Notes under the pieces: model-generated
Told to the model about the DNA's origin: nothing
The model's input: only the letters and a program-made list of their open reading frames with translations
Database searches by the model: none
Position numbers and translations under genes: made by a program
Shown here: one piece after another, positions 1 through 4,978 of the stretch
Numbering within the stretch: the stretch's first letter is position 1
Layout: each line of letters begins with the position of its first letter
Source of the DNA: an uncultured Rhodospirillaceae bacterium
Lineage (GTDB): Bacteria > Pseudomonadota > Alphaproteobacteria > Rhodospirillales > UBA2165
Direction: 5' to 3'
Length of the DNA stretch: 5,938 bases
Assembly: GCA_913054205.1 (NCBI GenBank)
Contig: CAJXJM010000174.1
Location: forward strand, 1 to 5,938

Positions 1-878
1 AAAATTGACATCAGGAAATAGCTTTGCAAAGCGCCGATATGATCCGCCAGTTTGCCGCCAATAATACGCCCGAAGGCGCCGGCGATCATGAGCACCAAAA
101 AGACAGTCACAGCTTGATTGGGCGTTAACCCATGATCGGTAAGCAGTGGCACCAAATGCACAATTGGAACGGCCATCGCAATACAGCAGAAAACCACGGC
201 AACCGAGATCCAGGCGACGACAGTCTTCGGCGGTAACGGAAAGGGCGTGCCATCTCGTTGTTGTGGCGCAGCTTCGGTATGCACCATTTTGCGCCTCGGC
301 GAATCTCGCACCAATAGGGCTACCGGTACGGCTAAAATCATATAGGCGATACCCAACGACCAATAGGCAGTTTGCCAATCAAAATGGTTGATCAAGTAGC
401 GAACAATAACCGGCACGATTCCTTGTCCAACGGCACCGCCGGCCACAGTTAATCCAATCGCAAGTCCGACATTCTTGGTAAACCAAAGTCCCACATTTGC
501 ATAAAGCGGCCCGGTAACTGCGGCATGACCAAATGCGCCAAAGAGGAAATAGTACACATAAAACTCGGTGATGCTTTCCATGCGGCTGAGGAGCAGAAGA
601 GGAATACCCAGAACTATAGAACCGAAAAGAACCAACCATCTTGTGCCGTATCGATCGGCAATAATACTCCACAATATGCCGGAGAAGGCCGTCGCTAAAG
701 TTATCGCAGAATAGCCGAAGGATAAACTGCCTCGCGACCAACCGAATTCTGCGGCGAGAGGTTTGAGAAAGACGCCAACTGAGGCCAAAACACCGAAACT
801 GATAGCACTGAGAGTGAAGGCAACCCCAACCATTGCCCAACCATAACCTGGACGATCAAAAATACTGGAATTGGGCAT
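1..878 (-). CDS. MFS transporter, MCT/oxalate-formate-antiporter-like (3' end cut by window edge)
   Basis: The reading frame opens at the ATG at 878 and stays open to the left edge, giving 292 residues; the C-terminal third or so of a typical 400-440 residue MFS protein lies outside. Hydrophobic segments follow each other as expected for MFS: TM1 about residues 14-38, then the loop 'EFGWSRGSLS' (44-53), common in monocarboxylate-transporter-like and oxalate/formate-antiporter-like carriers. MFS motif A follows TM2 (D75-R76-Y-G78-T-R80). A hydrophilic central loop (around 'RDSPRRKM') separates the two six-helix halves, and a second motif-A-like stretch, GRIIGGKLADHIG, lies at 270-282. The start is supported by AAGGA 11 nt upstream. 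Predicted role: inner-membrane uptake or exchange of a small organic, probably carboxylate, substrate; the substrate is not readable. It follows the CMD genes by 109 nt and could be co-transcribed or use the weak promoter at 919-947. Confidence 0.93.
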   Translation of the reverse strand, partial: MPNSSIFDRPGYGWAMVGVAFTLSAISFGVLASVGVFLKPLAAEFGWSRGSLSFGYSAITLATAFSGILWSIIADRYGTRWLVLFGSIVLGIPLLLLSRMESITEFYVYYFLFGAFGHAAVTGPLYANVGLWFTKNVGLAIGLTVAGGAVGQGIVPVIVRYLINHFDWQTAYWSLGIAYMILAVPVALLVRDSPRRKMVHTEAAPQQRDGTPFPLPPKTVVAWISVAVVFCCIAMAVPIVHLVPLLTDHGLTPNQAVTVFLVLMIAGAFGRIIGGKLADHIGALQSYFLMSI

Positions 879-918
879 ATAAATTTTTGTCCTTAAGGTC
901 TTCTATCGCTCGTCTGAG

Positions 919-947
919 ACTATCGGGATATATCACCTAATGGGCAA
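919..947 (-). promoter_or_regulatory. Candidate sigma70-like promoter for the MFS gene
   Basis: On the minus strand, TTGCCC (947-942, 4/6 to the -35 consensus) and GATAGT (924-919, 4/6 to -10) are separated by exactly 17 nt, and the MFS start is about 40 nt downstream. No convincing terminator lies between the preceding CMD gene and this point, so read-through from the CMD pair is equally possible. Confidence 0.35.
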
Positions 948-987
948 TTATGCCATGGGACGTAACGGGTGGGGTCGTGCCAAGCGT

Positions 988-1527
988 TTAGGTGGTGCTA
1001 AGGGGCATCACCTTTAGCGTGCGCATAAACAGTTGCAGACCATAGTGGAACGCAATGAACGCCCCGAGCTCCATAATTTCTGGTTCAGTATAATAGGTCT
1101 TGCCGAGATCATAATATGCCGTATCGAGCTTTTTTGGCTCCGTATACATCAGCTTGGCATATTTGAGTGCCCATTTTTCAGCATCGCTAAACTGATCATC
1201 CGCTTCAAAATCACCGCAGCCTGCTTCGATCCGATCTTCCGATAGTCCAGCATCGATTGCCTTTTTCGAGCGGAGCCCGCCAAAATAATCATCCTTGGCG
1301 AGGCGCGCCAGCCGAACGCGAATAATCTCTTTCAAGGAATGGTCGACATTGCCAAGGGCGTGGGATTGATACATCGCATCAAAAAGCGCCTCTGCATATC
1401 CTGGTGCATGCGCCATGATCTGGATAAACAATGTATCTGGCACCATAAGCTCCTGGGCGCGTTCAAGGCGGCTTGCCAATTTTTCGGTGTTGAGTTGGTC
1501 TAATGGTATTGGTTCAATAATAGCCAT
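988..1527 (-). CDS. AhpD/carboxymuconolactone decarboxylase-family protein lacking the redox CxxC
   Basis: A 179-residue alpha-helical CMD-family protein, paralogous to the selenoprotein encoded just upstream. Both share the segment V-D-H-(S/K)-L-K-E-I-I-R-V-(R/Q)-L (61-73 here), the 'Y-x-G-x-x-R-S-x-x-A' stretch after it, and 'ExxALKYxxLM' and 'ExxELGxFIxF' helices near the C-terminus. At the site where AhpD proteins carry CxxC, this protein reads D79-D-Y-F82, so both redox positions are gone; its Cys104 lies outside the motif. It therefore cannot do AhpD-type disulfide chemistry. It may act like non-redox CMD decarboxylases, bind a ligand, or assemble with the Sec paralog (inference). I chose the ATG at 1527: GGAG lies 7 nt upstream, the product starts like its family, and the upstream gene's TAA ends only 4 nt before it, indicating translational coupling. 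A longer reading from 1611 overlaps the previous gene and adds no family-like sequence. Confidence 0.9.
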   Translation of the reverse strand: MAIIEPIPLDQLNTEKLASRLERAQELMVPDTLFIQIMAHAPGYAEALFDAMYQSHALGNVDHSLKEIIRVRLARLAKDDYFGGLRSKKAIDAGLSEDRIEAGCGDFEADDQFSDAEKWALKYAKLMYTEPKKLDTAYYDLGKTYYTEPEIMELGAFIAFHYGLQLFMRTLKVMPLSTT

Positions 1528-1531
1528 TATA

Positions 1532-2188
1532 TTACTCCACTGCCTCCTCTGGTGCGCCATCAACGGCTCTTTGCATGGCACCCTTGGTGTGTGATATCGG
1601 TTTGTCACCATAAATGCGCGCTGATTCTTCCTGGTCTACCAGCCGGCCATCGGGCGTGAACATCGGGTAAAATCCAAGTGTGCCGAACCAGGTATGGTAG
1701 CCGATATTAAATCCAATAAAGGAGCCAAGTTCGACAATTTCTTCGGACGAATAATGTTTTTTCAGCTCATCATAAAAAGCTTCATCGATCTGATCTGGAT
1801 CGCTATCCATCAAATCTGAATATTTGAGCGCGATCTTTTCCGCCGGTGTGAAGTTCTTGGAGGTCTCATAATTATCGATCCCGTCATCGATCATTTCTTC
1901 CGTTAATCCCTGCTGCTTCGCCGAAGCAGACCGGACATTGCCTCAATAATTACAATCGGCGGTCCTGGATAGCTGAACGCGAATAATCTCCTTGAGCTTG
2001 TGATCGACAACGCCGGTATTAAAAACCGTTCCCCAGGCAAAATACATTGAGGCCGACAGTTCCGGATTGTGGCCGAGCATGGCATGGAATGCTGGATCAG
2101 GTGCTTTGTGGCGCAGGCTTTTTTTGATAAAGCCGCCGAGCTTGGTTTTTTTAAGCTTTTCGATATCGAGCATGGTGATATTTGGCAT
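1532..2188 (-). CDS. Selenocysteine-containing AhpD/CMD-like protein (in-frame TGA read as Sec82, CxxU motif)
   Basis: One 218-residue protein if TGA at 1943-1945 is decoded as selenocysteine. Residues 1-81 end in 'RTADCNY'; after the TGA the same frame continues 'GNVRSASAKQQGLTEE' and runs 136 more residues to a TAA. The fused product is a full CMD domain matching its downstream paralog along its length: VDHKLKEIIRV (61-71), active site C79-N-Y-U82, then the 'ExxALKYxxLM' and 'VELGSFIGF' helices. In AhpD the CxxC reduces peroxide-linked partners and a Glu 12 residues before the first Cys assists; E67 sits at that spacing. The usual His four residues after the second Cys is Arg86 here. Likely role: cytoplasmic thiol/selenol oxidoreductase or peroxidase-type redox protein; partner unknown. 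The ATG at 2188 is chosen because AAGGA lies 6 nt upstream; a TTG at 2209 is upstream of that site. It is coupled to the next CMD gene. SelA/B/C/D must be encoded elsewhere. The alternative is a nonsense-mutated pseudogene, which is less likely given the exact position and the SECIS-like hairpin. Confidence 0.85.
1535..1549 (-). promoter_or_regulatory. Ribosome binding site(s) setting the start of the second CMD gene
   Basis: The 3' end of the selenoprotein gene carries GAGGAGG (1549-1543) and GGAG (1538-1535, 7 nt from the ATG at 1527). The nearer one overlaps the last sense codon of the upstream gene. This favours the ATG at 1527 over the longer in-frame start at 1611 and supports coupled translation. 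Confidence 0.7.
1907..1942 (-). promoter_or_regulatory. Bacterial SECIS-like hairpin directly downstream of the TGA
   Basis: Minus-strand CTGCTTC (1929-1923) pairs perfectly with GAAGCAG (1919-1913), giving a 7-bp stem closed by the 3-nt loop GGC (1922-1920). Twenty nt separate the TGA from the loop, and the loop starts with GG. This fits the known bacterial SECIS pattern: a short stem-loop inside the coding region soon after UGA, with a G in the first two loop positions for SelB. Below the stem, a symmetric 3x3 internal loop is followed by a further pairing UCC (1935-1933) with GGA (1909-1907). The RNA is coding, so the hairpin also encodes SASAKQ. I folded it by eye only. Confidence 0.72.
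1943..1945 (-). other. In-frame TGA, predicted selenocysteine codon (residue 82)
   Basis: The minus-strand codons read GAT TGT AAT TAT TGA GGC AAT GTC, giving D-C-N-Y-(U)-G-N-V. The TGA stands precisely where AhpD-family proteins have the second, resolving or attacking Cys of CxxC. No frameshift is needed to join the two halves, and no other internal TGA occurs in the window's genes, which use TGG for Trp. That argues against global TGA reassignment. Confidence 0.82.
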
Positions 2189-2194
2189 GACCAT

Positions 2195-2199
2195 TCCTT
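2195..2199 (-). promoter_or_regulatory. Ribosome binding site deciding the selenoprotein start
   Basis: AAGGA on the minus strand is 6 nt from the ATG at 2188. Upstream in-frame starts (TTG at 2209, ATG at 2194) lie ahead of or directly against this site, so 2188 is the best start. Confidence 0.7.
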
Positions 2200-2223
2200 C
2201 AGAGTTCAATTTTCTTAAAACGA

Positions 2224-2276
2224 ATTTAAATCTCTCTGGCCAATTTTACCAACAGAAAAATTACACAGATTTGTGT
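2224..2276 (-). promoter_or_regulatory. Candidate promoter and dyad upstream of the CMD pair
   Basis: Minus-strand TTGGTA (2252-2247, 4/6) and TTAAAT (2229-2224, 4/6) are 17 nt apart, about 36 nt before the selenoprotein ATG. Just upstream of the -35 is a small dyad, ACACA (2263-2267) and TGTGT (2272-2276) around GATT, which could bind a regulator. Both boxes are weak matches and the dyad arms are only 5 bp. The main support is that the preceding operon is closed by a terminator, so a promoter is needed here. Confidence 0.4.
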
Positions 2277-2301
2277 TTGAAGGTTCTTTGTGGTGCGTCT
2301 G

Positions 2302-2368
2302 GAATTAAGGGGACACAATACTTAATTATGAGATTTTAAAATAATTAAGTATTGTGTCCCCTTAATTC
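2302..2368. repeat. Perfect 28-bp inverted repeat with 11-bp centre (REP/BIME-like palindrome)
   Basis: The left arm (2302-2329) is the exact reverse complement of the right arm (2341-2368) over 28 bp; the centre is GAGATTTTAAA. Each arm also holds an internal inverted repeat, AATTAAG and CTTAATT, flanking 11 nt containing GGGACACAATA. Each arm can thus fold as a single-strand hairpin, and the two arms together as one long cruciform. This nested design is what REP units paired head-to-head (BIMEs) mobilised by Y1/RAYT transposases look like, and GGGACA-containing AATTAAG palindromes are, from memory, recurrent near such transposases. No transposase is in the window and I see no clear target-site duplication. 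It lies between a terminator and the next gene's promoter, so it does not interrupt a gene. Confidence 0.75.
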
Positions 2369-2375
2369 AACCAAC

Positions 2376-2406
2376 AAAAAACCCGGCATCAAAGGAAGCC
2401 GGGTTT
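2376..2406 (-). terminator. Rho-independent terminator of the cupin operon
   Basis: The minus-strand stem AAACCCGGC/GCCGGGTTT (2406-2398 with 2387-2379, 9 bp) closes a 10-nt loop and runs into a T-tract (2381-2376). It begins 23 nt after the stop of the second cupin gene. Confidence 0.88.
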
Positions 2407-2429
2407 ATGTTTTTAATAGGAAAGGCAGC

Positions 2430-2855
2430 CTATTCGAGCGGAATCATATTGTATTTCGCAAGGATGGATTTTTTAAGCGCATCGTCCTGCTGCTGTTCTT
2501 CAGTGAGGTTGCTCATTTCCTCGAACTGACCTTCTTGTTGACCTGGTCCGAAAATGCAGATCATTTCACAGCCTTCTTCGGTTTTAACTTTATGCGGCGT
2601 GTTCGGCGGAATGTGAATGGTGTGACCTTTTACGGCGTCCACCACTTCATCGCCGACTTCCCAGCGTGCACTGCCGGAAACCATATAAAATGTTTCAAAA
2701 TCCTTGGCATGCATGTGGCGACGAGATTCGAATCCCGGAGGACATTTTTCCTCGCACATTTCATAGGTGCCGTTGGTGTCTGATGATTTAACCTTAACCG
2801 TCATATCATTCATACGTTTGAAGACACGGCCGCCTCCTGGTTCAATAATTGGCAT
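2430..2855 (-). CDS. Single-domain cupin protein (second of a tandem pair)
   Basis: This 141-residue protein is a small metal-binding beta-barrel. Cupin motif 1 is complete: G41-x5-H47-M-H49-x4-E54-x6-G61. Motif 2 is G77-x5-P83-P-N85-T-P-H88, with Asn in place of the usual Gly. H47, H49, E54 and H88 are the expected metal ligands. Just before motif 1 is C34-x3-C38, shared with the neighbouring cupin and able to form a disulfide or bind metal (inference). The C-terminal tail is rich in Glu and Gln. Cupins of this size include dioxygenases, isomerases and sugar or small-molecule binding proteins; the exact reaction cannot be told. The start ATG has a GGGGG-rich site 9 nt upstream. It follows its paralog by 14 nt in one operon, and a terminator ends the transcript. 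No signal peptide is visible, so it is probably cytoplasmic. Confidence 0.92.
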   Translation of the reverse strand: MPIIEPGGGRVFKRMNDMTVKVKSSDTNGTYEMCEEKCPPGFESRRHMHAKDFETFYMVSGSARWEVGDEVVDAVKGHTIHIPPNTPHKVKTEEGCEMICIFGPGQQEGQFEEMSNLTEEQQQDDALKKSILAKYNMIPLE

Positions 2856-2869
2856 ATTTTGTTACCCCC

Positions 2870-3328
2870 TTAACCTTGATTTTCTGGAAAGTTTTCGACC
2901 CATATTGTGTTGTGTTTGGCAGCAACGGCGGAACCTGTTTTAAAATCGGCCCGTTCTTCCGGGGTCAATGCTGTCATATCTGCAAACATCGCTTCAGTGG
3001 TGCCGGGGCTATAAACCATCAGCACGCGAACGCCGTCATCTCCGGCGATCATTTGGTGCGGCACGCCAGGCGGAATGTGGATCAAGTCACCTTTCGTACC
3101 TTCATGTTTTTCCTGGCCGAGCAAGAAAGTTGCACTGCCTTCTAAAACATAAAATGTCTCATGGCTCACCGTATGCATATGTGGACGCGAGGCAAAACCT
3201 GCGGGGCATCTTTCCTCGCAAACTTCGTAGGAACCTTCGGTGTCCTCGGCAGTGACTTTGACGAACATATCATTCGCGCGTTCGTACAGATTGCCGCCAT
3301 CGGGACCTAGTGTTTTAGCTTTAGCCAT
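2870..3328 (-). CDS. Single-domain cupin protein (first of a tandem pair)
   Basis: This 152-residue cupin is paralogous to the next gene: both begin with a Gly-rich stretch and 'xxRxNDMxVKV', then share 'CEE(K/R)CP' and 'SRxHMH'. Motif 1 is G44-x5-H50-M-H52-x4-E57-x6-G64; motif 2 is G80-x5-P86-P-G88-V-P-H91. All four predicted metal ligands (H50, H52, E57, H91) are present, and C37-x3-C41 precedes motif 1. I chose the ATG at 3328 because GGGGAG lies 7 nt upstream and the protein then begins like its paralog. An upstream in-frame start at 3415 would add 29 residues with no cupin match and would overlap the likely promoter. The function is unknown; an oxygenase, isomerase or ligand-binding role is possible. 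Two diverged copies side by side suggest either a heteromeric barrel pair or related substrates (inference). Confidence 0.92.
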   Translation of the reverse strand: MAKAKTLGPDGGNLYERANDMFVKVTAEDTEGSYEVCEERCPAGFASRPHMHTVSHETFYVLEGSATFLLGQEKHEGTKGDLIHIPPGVPHQMIAGDDGVRVLMVYSPGTTEAMFADMTALTPEERADFKTGSAVAAKHNTIWVENFPENQG

Positions 3329-3335
3329 TTTATTT

Positions 3336-3341
3336 CTCCCC
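3336..3341 (-). promoter_or_regulatory. Ribosome binding site deciding the first cupin's start
   Basis: GGGGAG on the minus strand is 7 nt from the ATG at 3328. The alternative start at 3415 lies 87 nt upstream of this ATG. Confidence 0.7.
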
Positions 3342-3386
3342 ATTTCTAAATTACTATAATGCTTCTCAAATAGATAATAACGATTT

Positions 3387-3415
3387 GGCATAGTTGATGC
3401 TTTTTCGGATGCCAA
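3387..3415 (-). promoter_or_regulatory. Weak candidate promoter for the cupin operon
   Basis: Minus-strand TTGGCA (3415-3410, 5/6) and TATGCC (3392-3387, only 3/6) are spaced by 17 nt. A promoter is expected between the upstream terminator (3491-3524) and the cupin start, but other AT-rich hexamers in this stretch could serve instead. Confidence 0.3.
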
Positions 3416-3490
3416 TCCTATAGAAGCGCTCTGCCAACAGCTTAAAACGACTGCCTCCGGAAGACAAATCCAATTTTAGATTTTATCTAC

Positions 3491-3524
3491 AAAAAAAGCC
3501 CGGTCTCTGAAGAGGCCGGGCTTT
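3491..3524 (-). terminator. Strong rho-independent terminator after the LeuA-like gene
   Basis: On the minus strand, AAAGCCCGG (3524-3516) pairs with CCGGGCTTT (3503-3495), and the pairing continues inward for four more pairs (one a wobble) to a TGAA-type tetraloop at 3508-3511. A run of seven T follows. It starts about 20 nt after the stop codon, so the LeuA-like gene and the cupins are separate transcripts. Confidence 0.92.
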
Positions 3525-3543
3525 CTGATAAGCGTATAAGAGC

Positions 3544-4770
3544 TTAGTTTTCGAGAACGTCTTTCGCCAAAGTCGCGAATTCGTCGTCTTTCATCAGGCG
3601 CTTGTGGACAAGGCCCCATTCTTTGACGGCCATGAGAACTTCCATGGCTTGTTCTTCATTGGCTTGGATTTGGAATTTATCCAGCCAATGTTTACAGTTA
3701 TCGATGCCGGAACCTTTGCCCATAACAGCTTCTGGCTCAGCTTGACCAACCAGACTTGGGCGGAACGGCATGACTTCGGTTTGATCTTCGTAACCGCAGT
3801 TGAGCAACCATGTTGCGATGATACCGGATTCAACTTTAAACAGGTTGTCACCAACAATGGGGCGGTTCGACGGAATCTGAATGTTCGAGATTTCAGCGAC
3901 CATGTCGGCAAGTGCTTTGAACTGCTCGGTTTTGATGCCAATATCGATATTGTACAGACATTTCAGCGCCATCACGGTTTCTTCCATTGGCACGTTACCA
4001 GCACGTTCGCCAACACCCAAAACAGTAGATTGAATAACCTCAACACCTTCAGACAACGCCATGATCGTATTGGCGATACCCATGCCAAAATCCATGTGGA
4101 AGTGAGCTTCCAGCGGAATATCAGGGAAGCGGTTTTTCATCGTGCGGACAAAGAATTGCATCGCGTGGATCGACGTAGCGCCCATGGTATCGACGAGAGC
4201 CAGGCCGTCCATATGACCTTCTTTACCAACACGTTCAATCAAGTCGCAAACCCAGACGAGGTCAGAACGGGTGAAATCGATTGGGAAGAAGACAACTTCA
4301 AGGCCTTGATCTCGTGCGTAAGAAGTAGATTCGATCGAAAGATCAATCGCCCGGTCTAGTTCCCAGCGATAGCCTTTTTCGATGAGGTGCGGGCTGGCTG
4401 GCACTTCCATGATGACACCTTTAACACCGGCATCAACAGCGCGCTTAACATCATCAACCATGCAGCGCGCGAAAGAATAAACTTTTGGGCCAAAATCGCG
4501 TTTAGCAAGTTCTTCAACAACTCTTTGGTCATCTTTGGAAACAACGGGCATGCCGGCTTCGAGACGTTGAACGCCGATTTCAGCAAGACCTTCGGCTATC
4601 CGAATTTTGTCATCGTAGTCATAAGCAATGCCGGCTTGCTGCTCACCATCACGCAAGGTTACGTCATGGATGATAATGTCTTTTGGAAATTTCCAATCTT
4701 TGGTAACTTCTGGGTCAAAGTTCCAAGGGCTGGTGAACCAGCCTTCTTGTTTCCAAGGTGTGTCAGTCAT
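3544..4770 (-). CDS. LeuA/HMGL-like DRE-TIM metalloenzyme (pyruvate carboxyltransferase domain)
   Basis: A 408-residue TIM-barrel protein of the family containing 2-isopropylmalate, homocitrate and citramalate synthases and HMG-CoA lyase. The signature T38-L-R-D-G-E-Q44 opens the barrel; D41 is the expected divalent-metal ligand. 'DGLALVDTMGATS' (188-200) matches the family's DT/DS-G strand. H223-F-H225 supplies the metal histidines and G254-E-R-A-G-N259 the final conserved loop. It lacks the C-terminal LeuA leucine-binding domain, so it is not a classical feedback-regulated LeuA. A Trp-rich N-terminal extension of about 30 residues (W6, W11, W16, W26) precedes the barrel. The normally conserved H-N-D is H-M226-D. 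Either a Claisen-type condensation of an acyl-CoA with a 2-oxoacid or the reverse lyase reaction is possible; the substrate is unknown. The start is firm: AAGGAG lies 6 nt upstream. It has its own promoter and terminator. Confidence 0.93.
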   Translation of the reverse strand: MTDTPWKQEGWFTSPWNFDPEVTKDWKFPKDIIIHDVTLRDGEQQAGIAYDYDDKIRIAEGLAEIGVQRLEAGMPVVSKDDQRVVEELAKRDFGPKVYSFARCMVDDVKRAVDAGVKGVIMEVPASPHLIEKGYRWELDRAIDLSIESTSYARDQGLEVVFFPIDFTRSDLVWVCDLIERVGKEGHMDGLALVDTMGATSIHAMQFFVRTMKNRFPDIPLEAHFHMDFGMGIANTIMALSEGVEVIQSTVLGVGERAGNVPMEETVMALKCLYNIDIGIKTEQFKALADMVAEISNIQIPSNRPIVGDNLFKVESGIIATWLLNCGYEDQTEVMPFRPSLVGQAEPEAVMGKGSGIDNCKHWLDKFQIQANEEQAMEVLMAVKEWGLVHKRLMKDDEFATLAKDVLEN

Positions 4771-4840
4771 AAATTTCTCCTTCTAATTTTCCCCCCGAAT
4801 ACCCACGTTGGTGCGGGCGTTCCGGACATATAAATATCTT

Positions 4841-4854
4841 GTCTTATATAAGAC
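4841..4854. promoter_or_regulatory. 14-bp perfect palindrome in the LeuA-like gene leader (candidate operator)
   Basis: GTCTTATATAAGAC reads identically on both strands. It lies 13-26 nt downstream of the transcription start predicted from the promoter at 4874-4902, where a bound repressor would block elongation or initiation. Short A/T-centred palindromes of this kind are typical of GntR-type and similar repressors; the actual regulator is not known. Confidence 0.45.
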
Positions 4855-4873
4855 CCCAAGTCGAATGGCGGCG

Positions 4874-4902
4874 ACCATACGGAACGATTTTCAACCTGTC
4901 AA
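4874..4902 (-). promoter_or_regulatory. Sigma70-like promoter of the LeuA-like gene
   Basis: On the minus strand, a perfect -35 hexamer TTGACA (4902-4897) is followed after exactly 17 nt by TATGGT (4879-4874, 4/6). This predicts a start near 4867 and a leader of roughly 97 nt holding the palindrome at 4841-4854. It is the best promoter match in the window, and it suggests that this gene is not simply read through from the SDR gene 208 nt upstream. No clear terminator was seen after the SDR gene. Confidence 0.6.
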
Positions 4903-4978
4903 ACCGTCATAATTGCACATCTGGGTACCCAATTTAGGGCAATCCAATCATTCGTTGATCCGTTCCCATAATGTGGGA

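Noticed and set aside
379..840. 153-residue minus-strand ORF inside the transporter
   Set aside because: It is a shifted frame of the MFS gene; the true frame gives clear membrane helices and MFS motifs, while this one gives Cys/Arg-rich low-similarity sequence.
940..956. Terminator between the CMD pair and the MFS gene
   Set aside because: Only a 4-bp ATGG/CCAT pairing with no T-tract is visible, too weak to call.
1528..1611. Longer N-terminus for the second CMD gene (start at 1611)
   Set aside because: It would overlap the selenoprotein gene by 80 nt, adds Arg/His-rich sequence without family similarity, and ignores the RBS 7 nt before the ATG at 1527.
1532..2188. TGA read as Trp (alternative genetic code)
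   Set aside because: No other gene in the window has an internal TGA, while Trp is encoded by TGG throughout. Trp would also not make sense at a redox Cys position. Note that no gene here ends in TGA, so the window alone cannot prove TGA is a normal stop.
1532..2209. Annotating two separate small CMD-family genes, or a nonsense-mutated pseudogene
   Set aside because: Both halves are in one frame, the only lesion is a TGA exactly at the catalytic Cys position, a SECIS-like hairpin follows, and the rest of the protein is undamaged. Reading through as Sec explains all of this at once.
3329..3415. Longer N-terminus for the first cupin (start at 3415)
   Set aside because: The extra 29 residues have no counterpart in the paralogous cupin, and GGGGAG is ideally spaced for the ATG at 3328.
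3604..4359. 251-residue plus-strand ORF opposite the LeuA-like gene
   Set aside because: It is fully antisense to a well-supported enzyme gene, has no recognisable domain, and His/Phe/Asn-rich composition typical of a mirror frame.
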